The position numbers and the translations under genes were made by a program. Of a DNA stretch of 64,000 nucleotides, positions 1-9,505 are shown piece by piece. How positions within the stretch are numbered: the first letter of the stretch is position 1; every line of letters starts with the position of its first letter. The notes under the pieces were generated by a model, which saw only the letters and a list, made by a program, of their open reading frames with translations, did not search any database and had not been told where the DNA came from. This stretch comes from Aradus depressus (Eukaryota > Arthropoda > Insecta > Hemiptera > Aradidae): assembly GCA_963662175.1 (NCBI GenBank), contig OY759224.1, forward strand, positions 20,159,489 to 20,223,488, read 5' to 3'.

Positions 1-542
1 TTGAAATATGTAAATATGAGATCACTGCCCTGAGGTCAGAGCCAGGCTAAATCCTGAACAAGTCACGCTGCCATGTTCGCTCGAGCCGACGTGGTGTGTT
101 ACGAGGAACAATTAGGGTAAAAGGAAGTGAAAGCAAATGTTGGTGAGTTTTCAAAAAATTGTAAAAAAGGATACCAGACGAAAGAACATCAAAAACTGAT
201 GAGGGAGCAGTCAGGAAAATAATTTGGTCGTATTGAATTTCATTTAAAAAAAAAACTGAAAATCTAGCCATGCAGAATTAGACATGGCCGATAAGTAGAC
301 CGACATACCAGCGGAAAACTGAGAGCTATCAAAGAGAATACTGAAGTATGGAAAAGCTCGAATAGGCAGAGTAGGCAGGAAGTGTGCCTGAAGCCCCGTC
401 TGGGCTATTCATAACTTTTATGCAGACCAGGAATTAGATGGTTTCTTTGTTAAATTATTTGCCACCCAATGATGTAATTCTAAGGAATACACTATAAGAC
501 GATTATATTACACTACTAGTTTGGCGAGTTGGGGTGAGGGTC
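1..542. other. AT-rich sequence without recognised gene
   Basis: No convincing gene is seen. The minus strand at 47-271 has a 74-codon ORF ending in TPRRLERTWQRDLFRI, which faintly resembles the basic C-terminal tail of Jockey-clade ORF2 proteins. No reverse transcriptase motif accompanies it, so it may be a LINE remnant or chance. Confidence 0.3.
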
Positions 543-802
543 GGATGTCAACCGGTGGAACAACCGACCTCGGATGTCAACCGGTGGAACAACCGACCTC
601 GGATGTCAACCGGTGGAACAACCGACCTCGGATGTCAACCGGTGGAACAACCGACCTCGGATGTCAACCGGTGGAACAACCGACCTCGGATGTCAACCGG
701 TGGAACAACCGACCTCGGATGTCAACCGGTGGAACAACCGACCTCGGATGTCAACCGGTGGAACAACCGACCTCGGATGTCAACCGGTGGAACAACCGAC
801 CC
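543..802. repeat. 29-bp minisatellite, nine copies
   Basis: Nine head-to-tail copies of a 29-bp unit (GGATGTCAACCGG, then TGGAACAACCGACCTC) run from 543 to about 802. The copies look identical until the last one, which ends ACCGACCCTTTAAC. Since 29 is not a multiple of three, the array cycles through all frames; the unit has no stop in any forward frame, which explains three overlapping ORFs of 77-104 codons. The homogeneity suggests recent expansion or gene conversion. The ORFs are not taken as genes. Confidence 0.95.
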
Positions 803-923
803 TTTAACTGATGTTCGTATTGAGCAAGTGCTTGAACGAGTGGCTTGATTTAGAAGTTTGTGAATCATTCCTTCACAACTGTGGAAACAAATTGTTCTTG
901 TAGGTCGTGATGAAGAGTGTTGT

Positions 924-1678
924 ATACTAACTCAATGCTAGAGGCGATCAACCAGGGAAGACAATGGATTATTCATTGAAATAGTGATGTTGGAAGAGGG
1001 AAGATGAGAGGAAATGGAGAACATTCACAAAGAATGAGAAGAAGGGAGAAATAAAAGGATTTAAAAAAAACAGGCCAATAGAGAAGTAGAAGTGGAAGAG
1101 AATGTTAAGGATGTTTGTTTTAAGTCTACCATTAGTGACCTGACGGTAATCCATCTTTCAGGTCCGCTTATCATATACTAACTCGATGCTAGAGGCGATC
1201 AACAAAGGGAAGACAATGGATTATCCATTGAAATAGTGATGTTGGAAGAGGGGAGATGAGAGGAAATGGAGAATATTCACAAAGAATGAGAAAAAAAAGA
1301 GAAATAAAAGAATTGAAAAAAAAAACATGCCAATAGAGAAGTAGAAGTGGAAGAGAATGTTAAGGATGTTTGTTTTAAGTCTACCATTAGTGACCTGACG
1401 GTAATCCACCTTTCAGGTCCGCTTATCATATACTAACTCTATGCTAGAGGTGATCAACAGAGGGAAGACAATGCATTATCCATTACAATAAAGGGGTGTT
1501 GTATGAGGGGAGAAGTGAAGGGGATGGAAGACATTCGAAAAGAATAAGAAGAAAAGAGTGGAGAAAGGATTGAAAAAAAACAGGCCAATAGAGAAGTAGA
1601 AGTGGAAGAGAATGTTAAGGATGTTTGTTTTAAGTCTACCATTAGTGACCTGACGGTAATCCACCTTTCAGGGGCCGC
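924..1678. repeat. Tandem triplication of a ~250-bp unit
   Basis: Three direct copies start at 924, 1175 and 1430 with ATACTAACTC, followed by GCTAGAGG and a GATCAAC stretch. Each ends in a conserved block reading TGACCTGACGGTAATCC. The minus strand of each gives a similar 61-62-codon ORF beginning MDYRQVTNGRLKTNI, but the copies carry indels in A-runs and different C-termini, so coding is unlikely. The third copy ends in TTTCAGGGGCCGCTT instead of the TTTCAGGTCCGCTT seen in the first two. Confidence 0.9.
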
Positions 1679-2103
1679 TTGAGTGGCTGGAAAGCGGTCA
1701 ACAACTCCTTAGGGCGTCTAAAAGCCAGTCTAGATAGAGAAGACGTTGGAGCACTTAACTCAGTCCGGTTAGCTGATGTATTGCTGTTGATTTGGCAACT
1801 CTCTTTCAATAAACTCACATATTTCACAACCTCTATTTTCAACTTATTTTTTTTGATGTACACTAGAGGCCTAATATTTCAGATCATGTGCTAAGAATCA
1901 GTCTCTGCCTTGCCTAAGTTTTCCTCACGATAAATCTTCAATCATGTGATAATTCAGTTTATTTTCAAAATCAGTGACTGTGGACTCAGGTTTGTCAAAT
2001 CAATACTGACTAGAAACCCATCGGAACAGTCTCAAGTCACCGGGAGTGTATTATTGATATTCTCCGCTTTCCAAAGTCAGAGATTTTACCACCCAAATTT
2101 TAT
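1679..2103. other. Unassigned spacer
   Basis: Short ORFs lie on both strands (for example 1679-1894 plus and 1642-1863 minus) with no recognisable domain. I see no repeat termini here. Confidence 0.3.
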
Positions 2104-2930
2104 GAAGTATAAGGGATGTTATGTAATCAGTCAAAAATTCGATGTAGAGTTTTCAACCTCCAGATGAAAAGTAATGTCTGTCTGTGCGTCTGTGTGTCTG
2201 TGGACATGATAACTCCCGAAAGAATGAATGTATCGACATGAAATTTCATATGTAAATTACAAGTCGTAATCGGCCGAAGAGAAGAGGATGATAAGAGTGA
2301 AGGCTCAAATCAAAACCACAATAACTACCGAAGTAATGAATGCATCGACGTAAAATATTAGTTAGTTATTGTGACTCATGCCCGGGCTTTAACTACGAGG
2401 TCATATCGCCTACTACCAGAGCGCTCTTTCGTCACTCTGGTGGACATGAGCCCGACTCTACTGTGGGAGTCCTAAATTTTGCCTACCCTAAATTTTTATT
2501 CATCTAGGTTAGGGGTTTTAAACGAGTACTTGACATCGTACAGGCTCGGGACCATCGCTTAACGTCCCATCCGAAGGACGGCATGCTTGAATTTATTTTA
2601 CCACCCAGATAAAATAAACTAAGAGCCTCAGCCCGGAGCTCAGAAGGCAAGCACGCATACCACTGAGCTACCGACGCCCTCCGTGTAATATTATACTTAA
2701 ATTCAAAACCCCATAAAAATGACATCTATTAATTTTTCGGAAAGGGGTAATCAGAATGGGGTTCAAATCAAAAACCCCAATAAATGACGACCTAATGAAT
2801 AAATCAACACAAAATTTAGTATAAGAATTCCAAAATTGTTTTTAGAGGGGGAGCGACAACTTTATTGATTATTTTGTGTTGGGGAAGTACATTGTCTGTC
2901 ATTTATGGTCGGATTTTTATTTTGCAGCAT
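2104..2930 (+). repeat. Q dispersed repeat, split by an S1 SINE
   Basis: This Q copy starts at GAAGTATAAGGG and runs through the typical CTGTGTGTCTGTGGACA block and the 'ATGAATGTATCGACATGAAATTTC' type block (written in parts elsewhere). It ends near GTTGGGGAAGTACATTG at ~2880-2896. It is interrupted at 2358-2682 by an S1 SINE. Q has no coding capacity that I can defend. Its superfamily is unknown to me. Confidence 0.65.
2358..2682 (-). mobile_element. S1 tRNA-derived SINE
   Basis: This is a near full-length S1 copy in reverse orientation. The tRNA-like head lies at the right end (CACTGAGCTACCGACGCCC is the reverse complement of the A-box region). The B-box segment is partly deleted around 2625-2640. 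The 3' tail on the left reads as (TAAC)n-type sequence. AATATTA occurs at both edges and may be the TSD. Confidence 0.85.
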
Positions 2931-3135
2931 TGTCCTGGTCGTAAGGGGCTGTCCCACTTATCTATAGTTTTGTAACACCAGGTTTACGCCAGGTTCTACA
3001 GTTAGTATATAACAATCTGTGTTTCGTTCAATCGAATACCTTTTACAAGTAATAGTTCTATGTCAGATGGAGGTGCTCATTACGTACAATATTATAGTTA
3101 ATTTATCGTATTATAAATTGTGTAAATTTACATTG

Positions 3136-3293
3136 TGAAGAGATAAGCGATGGTCTCGAGCCTGAACTCGTTAAAAACCCGTACCCTAAGTGGAAAAAAT
3201 TTAGGTGGCTCCCATAGTAGAGTCCGGCTATCCAGCAGAGTGACAAAAGAGCGCTCTGGTAGTAGGCAATGGAACTTTGTAGTAATAATAACT
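3136..3293 (+). mobile_element. S1 SINE, 5'-truncated, split by a LINE
   Basis: The 3' half of S1 (GATAAGCGATGGTC through GAGCGCTCTGGTAGTAGGCAA) is followed by GTAGTAATAATAACT at 3279-3293. The remainder (AACTAACTAAACT) resumes after a LINE insertion at 4728-4750. The head is missing. Confidence 0.85.
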
Positions 3294-4727
3294 TTTTTTT
3301 TTTTTTTTTTTTTTTTCTCGGGTGCTCCGGTTAATCACCCGGCCCGTTTTTTTTTTCGTCGGGGAATGAGGATACATGACATGGTTATGCTAAATTTATT
3401 TATTTATTTGTTGCTGTGGGTGTCTGGGGGCGACAGCCTCTGGTCCCTTGCGGGACAAACTGGCGCTCCCAGACCCCCGTGTTGCGGCTGCCAGATGGCG
3501 CCGAGAGAGCTCAGGATCTTGGAGTGGGGGCTGCTACTACATCGCGGTCGCCGGGGGTAGACATCGGGCCGCAGCCCGTCAATCGCCCCCGGCGCCGGGT
3601 CAAGCGGGCTTTTTCTGTTCCCGCCAGGAGGTGACAAACCGGCCGAACGCCGGATAGTTCGACTCCGTCATCAACTCCGGCAGGCTCAATCCCAGATATG
3701 ATCCTGTCGCGCGGATCAACTCCACCCTAGACCTGTCGTACAGCGGGCAATCGAGGACCACGTGTTCTGCAGTCTCGATGCCGCCACACGAGCAGTTTGG
3801 GCTATCCTTCCTCTTGAAGAAGAAGAGTTTGGAGTTGAAGTCGCCGTGACCTGATAGTACCTGGGATGTCCAGTGATCGGGTTGTACCCAAGTGGAGCGC
3901 AGGCGGACCTGGACGTCAGGGATGTACGCGAATGTCGTTCGGCCATCGGAGGAGCGCGACCATCGCTGTTGCCACTTGTTCATTATCCAGTCTTGGACCA
4001 TGTCCCTGCAACGCTCTGGTCCGTTCTGTCTACGTAGCTCACCCTCCAGGGCGAGGCGCAAGGGCTCATCTATATCTGCTCTCAGGGGCAAATTGCGTCT
4101 ACAGTAGTACGAGGCGACCGACCCGTCCAAGACCAAGTCTATGGGCGGAGCTCCCGCCAGCACCTGTAGCGCTGCTGTGGAGACAGTACGATAGGCCTTT
4201 GTGACTCTCAGGAGGGCGGCTCTTTGGGCCTGTAGCAGTCTCGTTCTCTGCTGCTTGGTGGGGCGATACCACCACCCTGCAGCAGCGTACCGTGCTACAG
4301 CCTCGAATACCCCCGTGTAGATTGTTCTACACGCTGAGTAGTCGAGGCCCCATGTTGCGCGACTAGGCGGCTCAGAGCGTTGAAGGTGGCATTGGTCCTT
4401 TCCTTGATGGCAACAGCGTGGGGAGTCGCGCTGAAGCCCGAACCCAGTCTCACACCTAGGTATGTGACCGCCTCCGGGAACTCAACGCGCATCCCCCGGA
4501 TCCTCAAGGAGAAGGGGTGGCGGGCGTCGGTTTTCCCTCTCATCAGCAGGGCCGTAGTCTTGCTTGGTGAGAGGGCCAGCTTGTTGGCGCAGCACCAGCT
4601 GTCGACGAAGTCGATGGCGGCTTGGGCTACGCGGGTCAGAGCTGCCCGGCTATCAGCGTGCACCGTGATTGCGAGATCGTCAACATAGGCAATAGCCTTA
4701 TATTCACGACTCTCGAGCTCACGGAGC
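3294..4727 (-). mobile_element. R1-like LINE insertion with 15-bp TSD
   Basis: A minus-strand, 5'-truncated LINE is bounded by a perfect 15-bp TSD, GTAGTAATAATAACT (3279-3293 and 4728-4742). Its poly(A) tail appears as a T-run directly after the left TSD. The insert is clearly more GC-rich than its surroundings. The 3' UTR spans ~3317-3599. The insertion landed inside an older S1 SINE, so the LINE is the younger event. Confidence 0.93.
3600..4727 (-). pseudogene. LINE ORF2 C-terminal part (reverse transcriptase plus zinc knuckle)
   Basis: Reading leftward from 4727, the first codons encode the RT palm motif YVDD (AIAYVDDLAITVHAD, ~4650-4690), so only the distal part of RT survives. The frame continues through LALSPSKT and TYLGVRLG, then is broken by a one-base shift near 4345-4360. 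It resumes as a second frame (ending at 3600) that includes the cysteine-histidine knuckle CSCGGIETAEHVVLDCP, about 50 residues before the stop. RT with this terminal knuckle and no RNase H fits R1/Waldo-type elements. Most of ORF2, the endonuclease and ORF1 are missing, so it cannot be active. Confidence 0.88.
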
Positions 4728-4749
4728 GTAGTAATAATAACTAACTAAA

Positions 4750-4955
4750 CTATGACGTTTTGGAATTAAGGAGTCGGAAAACATGAAATTCCTTTGAAAA
4801 CGCCTTATTAAATTTTTATGTTAAGCCCTCGTCAATCCTCCCTTTTCTTATTATAGATTTGGTTGAAATCAATAGATATCAGTTCTTATAATGGTCTGGA
4901 TACACATATGAGCTCCACCTCCATCGTTTCAGGATATTTGAAGAGGTGCAACTCT
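4750..4955. other. Unassigned AT-rich spacer
   Basis: No gene, RNA or repeat terminus is recognised between the split S1 SINE and the following MITE. Confidence 0.3.
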
Positions 4956-5242
4956 GAATTGACGGGGTTAGAATCACAGTGGTCTAAGTGACATTTGCTG
5001 TTAGCAAACCATAACATTGAATAAAAAATCTTAATTTCAAGGTCACTATTGATATGTTTAAGTTACTTGTTCATGTCACCAAAATGGAATAAGTGATTTG
5101 CCACTAGATCTCAGCACTGACTAGGATTTCACTTGTACAACTTTTTTGCTGAACAGAACTATCATTTTTGTACCCGATTATGATGCACTTAAAATGTTCA
5201 AAAATGTCACTTGGGCCATTCTGATTCTAACCCCGTCAATTC
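4956..5242. mobile_element. 287-bp MITE with ~40-bp terminal inverted repeats
   Basis: The left end reads GAATTGACGGGGTTAGAATC and the right end is its reverse complement. The similarity continues inward to AAGTGACATTT for about 40 bp with mismatches. The interior is non-coding and AT-rich. If the TIR starts at AATTGACGG, CTG flanks both sides as a possible 3-bp TSD. The superfamily is not assigned. Confidence 0.75.
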
Positions 5243-5470
5243 TGCCAACACCTCCAAAAAACAGGACATGAGGCCTGCTCAGTCTTGTTGCAACACCAGA
5301 TCCGAAAAAGTAGAAAAATGGATTTCTTAGAAAATATAAAATTAAATTCGAAAGGAAGAAGGAAAATTTTAAATTGGTAAATTGTTTTTTAATTAGTTTT
5401 TTATGTGCGTTTATTTTAATTTTTATAAAAATCTTATTTTTAAAACATTCTAAATTATGTTATTTTCATA

Positions 5471-5516
5471 TTTTTGCCTGATGATGAGGACAAACTCGAA
5501 AGCCGGCTAGCAAAAA
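5471..5516 (+). ncRNA. Hammerhead-ribozyme-like motif, subfamily B
   Basis: Stem I is TTTTTGC (5471-5477) with GCAAAAA (5510-5516), seven pairs. The core CTGATGA (5478-5484) is followed by one extra T, stem II GAG/CTC (5486-5488/5495-5497) and GAA (5498-5500). Stem III is AG/CT around a CCGG loop (5501-5508). The predicted cleavage site follows A5509 (UA). An AATAAA-like stretch (CCAATAAAATG) follows within 15 nt, then GTGAGAGGTCAGAC, which is common to subfamily B. The fold and residues match the minimal type I hammerhead consensus; activity is inferred. Confidence 0.7.
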
Positions 5517-5570
5517 ACCAATAAAATGTGTGAGAGGTCAGACTATATCTTATTTTACAACCTGTGTATC
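5517..5570 (+). repeat. Distal part of hammerhead B element
   Basis: The sequence GAGAGGTCAGACTA, then TTATTTTACAACCTGTG, also follows the hammerhead core in the copies at 29512-29640 and 36907-37430. It marks this as a truncated member of the same dispersed family. Confidence 0.7.
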
Positions 5571-6015
5571 AAATATATCTTCAATTCAACTCCATTAAAT
5601 GTAATCATTCATAATCTTATAGAATTTTTTTTTTTTTTTATAAGCTTGATGCAAGTAACAAAGAAAAAAATAGCCCCCCACACTTCAAAAGCAAAAAAAA
5701 AACTGTAAGATTGTGAGTGTTATAAATAATATAGGAAGGAGAAGTCATTTATCAGAAGAGAAAGACCATCAATTGCCAACTTTCTTCTCATCAATTCCGG
5801 AGAGGCTGGCCTTAGAGAAGACGTTGGGATTGAGGATCCCGGACTAGCTTATATTACAGCTGCTGGACGGATTTCCCGGACGTCTTAGTTCTTATATTTC
5901 CGAATAAGATATAGAATATTCCTATTCTTACTTTTCTTTTAAAGTATAATATATACTTTTAAAGTATAATAGTATATCCTGACCAAATTACTAAGGAATG
6001 ACACCCCCCCTATAG
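5571..6015. other. Unassigned AT-rich spacer
   Basis: An imperfect direct repeat of TTTTAAAGTATAATATATAC-type sequence lies near 5938-5970. No gene is recognised. Confidence 0.3.
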
Positions 6016-7010
6016 TATATAAACATGAGTTTATGAAGATCAAAAATGATTTCCCCGACGCAACGTTTATATATACGGACGGGTCAAAAAACCCTAACGG
6101 AGTAGGAGCTGCGGTGGTTTTCGATGAGAGGATCTACCTATTTACCCTTCCTTCAATGTGCAGCAACGTGACAGCGGAATTATTAGCTATTGGCAAGAGT
6201 CTGAACGTCTCTGTCCCCAATGGAAGCCAACTGATAGTCTGCAGTGACTCCCTGTCGGCTCTATTGGCCATGGGGAATCTGTATTCAGAAGATCTCCTTG
6301 TCCAAAATATACTGATGGCCCTATGGTCATTAAGAAGAAACCAGACTTCAGTTACCTTCCTCTGGATCCCAGGTCATTGCGGCATTGCAGGTAATGAGTC
6401 AGCAGATAAGAATGCCAGGCGCGCCATACTAGAAGGACTTCGTTGCCTACATCAAGGAAAGAGTTTGGATCAAATGGTAGATTCGGTGGCTCGGTATGAC
6501 GGATAATAAGCTAAGGACCATCAAAAGCTCCACTCGAGTTTGGAACACCTCAATAAGAGAAAAAAGGAAAGAAGAAGTAATTTTAACTCGGTTACGTAGA
6601 GGGCAGAGCAGGCTGACCCCTGGATATCTGATGGGTCGGGAACCACCTCCTCTGTGTCAGTGCTGCGGGGTGGGACTGTCTGTCAGACACATTCTAACTG
6701 AACGCATGGCATAAAGTCCCCAGCGTGAAAATTGCAACCTTGCGGTGGACATTTCCGAAATTTTATCCGATAATATCTTCCAAATTACCCAACTATTTCA
6801 TTTCTTGCAATTCACAAACCTCTTATTTAAATTATAAAACAAAATTATCTTCATCACATAGCCTTTCTATTCCATACACATCTCCTTTATTATTATTAAT
6901 CTGCGCCTATCCAAATTAGCCCTCTAAGATCCCCAGAGACCTGCATCCATCAGGCATCCATGACCCTCGTGGTCGAAATGCCTTAAAGAAGAGAGAAAAA
7001 AAAAAAAAAG
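6016..7010 (+). mobile_element. LINE fragment with RNase H (I-like group), 3' end with A-run
   Basis: A 5'-truncated LINE remnant consists of an RNase H domain, the distal zinc knuckle and a 3' region running to an A-run near 6995-7009. RNase H downstream of RT is typical of I/LOA/Ingi-type LINEs. No clear TSD was found. Confidence 0.75.
6033..6837 (+). pseudogene. LINE ORF2 RNase H domain and C-terminus
   Basis: Codons from 6033 encode an RNase HI fold with the expected acidic residues: D in IYTDGSK, E in VTAELLAIGKS, D in CSDSLSAL and D in GNESADKNAR, with WIPGHCGIAGNE before the last. The frame shifts near 6495-6506 and continues (6496-6714) to the knuckle LCQCCGVGLSVRHILTE. A deletion and another frame change remove the region around the CP motif. 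The terminal helix LAVDISEILSDNIFQI is still readable and stops at 6835-6837. RT is absent. The catalytic set is intact, but the ORF is broken and has no start of its own. Confidence 0.88.
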
Positions 7011-7074
7011 TTTAATAACAACAAATATAATAAACTGACATAAGCGGGAGGAGGAGCTCAGAATCAGACACGAA

Positions 7075-7310
7075 ACATTATATTTGGGATCAAAACCCCA
7101 TAAGAACAACTCGTATCTATTTTCAGCTAAATCGGCCAAAGAGGAGCGAGATCAGGGGGAAGGCTTAAGTCAATTTTAATAACTGCCATTGTAATAAATA
7201 TGTCGACACAAAATTTTCATAGTGAAAGTAGATAGTAATTGCGAGCAGGAAGTGATGTCATCTTGCGCCTCACTGGATGATGTCACTTCCTGTGCCAGAA
7301 GCGACAAATA
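7075..7310 (+). repeat. Q repeat fragment
   Basis: The blocks CAAAACCCCATAAGAACAAC, TTTTCAGCTAAATCGGCCAA and ATGTCGACACAAAATTTTCA are typical Q sub-units. The copy lacks the terminal GGGGAAGTACAT block. Confidence 0.6.
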
Positions 7311-7322
7311 CTATATACAGTG

Positions 7323-7665
7323 AGGGGCGCCGGTAGCTCAGTGGTATGCGTGCTTGACTTCTGAGCTCAAGGTCGTGGGTTCGTAGCCCGACCGAGGCCC
7401 TTAGTTTATTTTATCTGGGAGGTAAAATAAACTTAAAGCACGCCGTCCTTCGGATGGGACGTTAAGCGATGGTCCCGAGCCTGTACGATGTCAGGTACTC
7501 GTTAAAGACCCCTACCCTAGATGAATAAAAAAATTTAGGGTAGGCAAAATTTAGGACTCCCACAGTAGAGTCGGGCTCATGTCCACCAGAGTGACGAAAG
7601 AGCGCTCTGGTAGTAGGTGATATGACTTCGTAGTTAAAGCCCGGGCATGAGTCATAAAACCTAAC
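7323..7665 (+). mobile_element. S1 SINE, full length, 12-bp TSD
   Basis: The full S1 reads GCGCCGGTAGCTCAGTGG (A-box), then GTGGGTTCGTAGCCCG (degenerate B-box), the body, and a CATAAAACCTAACC tail. CTATATACAGTG lies on both sides (7311-7322 and 7666-7677). The right copy overlaps the first bases of a pogo-like TIR, so the SINE inserted across the left edge of that DNA transposon. Confidence 0.92.
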
Positions 7666-7672
7666 CTATATA

Positions 7673-8534
7673 CAGTGGAATCCGCTTATTAGCAATTCGC
7701 TTAATAGGAATATCCGCACATTAGCATCAAAACAAGCTGGAACGAACCGGATCGGCAAAATACAGTGAGTTTTGTCCGCTTATTAGCAATGAATGTCCGG
7801 TTTAAGGGTTCAATTATGAACGCAGAATGAGGTTTCGAGATAGGAAAATAGGATGTTTCTCGGAAGGTCGGTATTCAGGGAAAAATAACACTTGCGTAAA
7901 CAGATTTAGTTTCTGACTATTCTCTGAAAAACGGAAAGGAGTAAAGCCATAATTACATAATTCTCAGAAGACTTTGATTTTTGAACCGAACCCCCGCGAG
8001 TTTTAAACAGTAAGATATTCAGTTGTACTCGGGTCATTGTGGAGTGCGTGTTGTTTGTTAAAAAGGTGCGATGAGTCACAAACGACGCGATCTTTCCTTG
8101 TCGGAAAAAATTGACATTTTAAAATCGTATGATGCCCTGCCTAAAATGACGCAACGAGAGGCTGCAGAACTAACTTTGCTAAGAAGAGGCGTCCAACATT
8201 ATGGTCAGACCTTTGCCGATCATTATAGATACGAGGGGTACATTCGAAACATGCTTTCGAACGATCTAAGGCAAAGTAAAATTATAATTTACTGTAAATA
8301 TGTACATAATACATATTATGTTTCTTTATTGACGATTTTTTGACCTACTTTGTTCGTATTATGTACCTCGATTTTTTAAATATATTCCATGGGAAAATTT
8401 TCATGCCTACCTAATTTTTATATTTTTCTTCCCCCCCCCCCCCCCCCCCCCCCAAATCCGTTTATTAGAATCGTCCGTTTATTAGGTTCAAAGTACGGTA
8501 GTCCCAATGTGATTCTAATAAGCGGATTCCACTG
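7673..8534 (+). mobile_element. pogo/Tigger-like DNA transposon, internally deleted
   Basis: The 20-bp TIR CAGTGGAATCCGCTTATTAG at 7673 is matched perfectly by its reverse complement ending at 8534. TA flanks each end (7671-7672 and 8535-8536), as in Tc1/mariner-pogo elements. The 862-bp element keeps only the N-terminus of a transposase and contains a C23 homopolymer (8431-8453). Confidence 0.88.
8071..8343 (+). pseudogene. pogo/Tigger transposase N-terminal HTH fragment
   Basis: The ORF begins MSHKRRDLSLSEKIDILKSY, which matches the first helix-turn-helix of CENP-B/Tigger-type transposases (KRR.LSL.EK..IL). It continues with a short QREAAELT stretch. It loses similarity after about 50 codons, and the DDE domain is deleted. 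Its position between pogo-type TIRs supports the call. Confidence 0.8.
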
Positions 8535-8536
8535 TA

Positions 8537-8645
8537 CTTGTGAATTCAAAACGTATAAAGGCGACACTTCGCAAAATATTAATTGATTATTTCGATCTGG
8601 GGAAGTACATTGCTGGTGATTCACCGACGAAATTAAGTCATTGTA
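8537..8645 (+). repeat. Q repeat 3' end
   Basis: The sequence AATTGATTATTTCGATCTGG, then GGAAGTACATTG and GGTGATTCACCGACGA form the canonical Q terminus. The inverted GGTGA/TCACC pair forms a small hairpin, followed by an AT-rich run. Confidence 0.7.
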
Positions 8646-8939
8646 TAATTTTCTTATATTTTTTATTATTATTATTATTTTTTTTTGCTTGCTTGAAATC
8701 ATTAAATAAAAATTTATTTTTACGAATTAAGACATCCTGATTTAATACACATAAATTTTATTTTGCACGAAATTGCAGGTTTTTTTTTTAAACCTTTTTG
8801 GCAAAATTGCATATTTTGAAGTAATTAGAAAATGTGTTTGTAAGTTAGTTTGAAAATATATATTTTTGTTTATAGACAAATTTACAACAGTTTTGAGAAA
8901 AAATCCCGGGTAAGACCAACTCAAAAAGTACAATGCAAC

Positions 8940-9505
8940 CATAAATGGTGAAGATATTTATAGAGGATTGAAACTACAACCTGACATTATAAGATGCTAC
9001 AAAAAATGTCCCATTACAAGCGTCAGCGTCGAGAGATCGTTTTCTCAGCTAAAACACAGGCGGCATAGTTTTTCAGACAAGAATTTTGAAATTAAGTAGC
9101 AAATTTTAACGCATAAATTCTTAAGTAAAAAATATATATATATCAATTTAATTGAAGTGAAATTCACGGCCTCGGATAATGTCGTGAACTGTTTTGTATT
9201 ATTATATATTAGTATCTCTATTATTTTTTTAATCAAAAATTTATGGAGTTTTTTAATTAAAACATGGAAGTAAAAAAAAACTTGTGTTTTCCGTAAATAT
9301 TTTATATAAATTCCTTTAGGATTTTTTTTTAAAGATTTATTTTTAAACCCTACCCAATTTTATGCTGAAAAAAGAGATATTTAATTTACAAATTAGATCC
9401 AATTTTTTTTAGGGAGGATTTTATGTTTTGTTGTACATTTTTGCACGTTTAAGTTTTTCTATTGCACGTTTTTAAACTTTTTTGCTGCACGAAATCCGGG
9501 CTCTA
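8940..9505 (+). mobile_element. hAT-like transposon remnant
   Basis: The region includes a hAT dimerisation-domain fragment (8945-9099) and a possible terminus near 9484-9505 (TGCTGCACGAAATCCGGGC). The other end and the TSD were not found, so the boundaries are approximate. Confidence 0.5.
8945..9099 (+). pseudogene. hAT transposase C-terminal (dimerisation) fragment
   Basis: The translation ends with CPITSVSVERSFSQLKHRRH and stops at 9097-9099. The PITSVSVERSFSQLK core is the diagnostic hAT C-terminal motif. Only ~50 codons remain, with no start and no catalytic part. Confidence 0.8.

Noticed and set aside
543..802. CRISPR-like array
   Set aside because: Units are head-to-tail without spacers and the context is eukaryotic.
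521..848. Three overlapping ORFs in the 29-bp array
   Set aside because: They arise because the 29-mer has no stop in any forward frame; there is no independent coding evidence.
3150..4688. Plus-strand ORFs across the GC-rich LINE insert
   Set aside because: They are antisense shadows of the minus-strand RT pseudogene.
7323..7400. tRNA gene calls in S1 heads (A- and B-boxes)
   Set aside because: The heads belong to ~20 dispersed SINE copies with shared non-tRNA bodies and TSDs. The cloverleaf is degenerate, so they are not functional tRNA genes.
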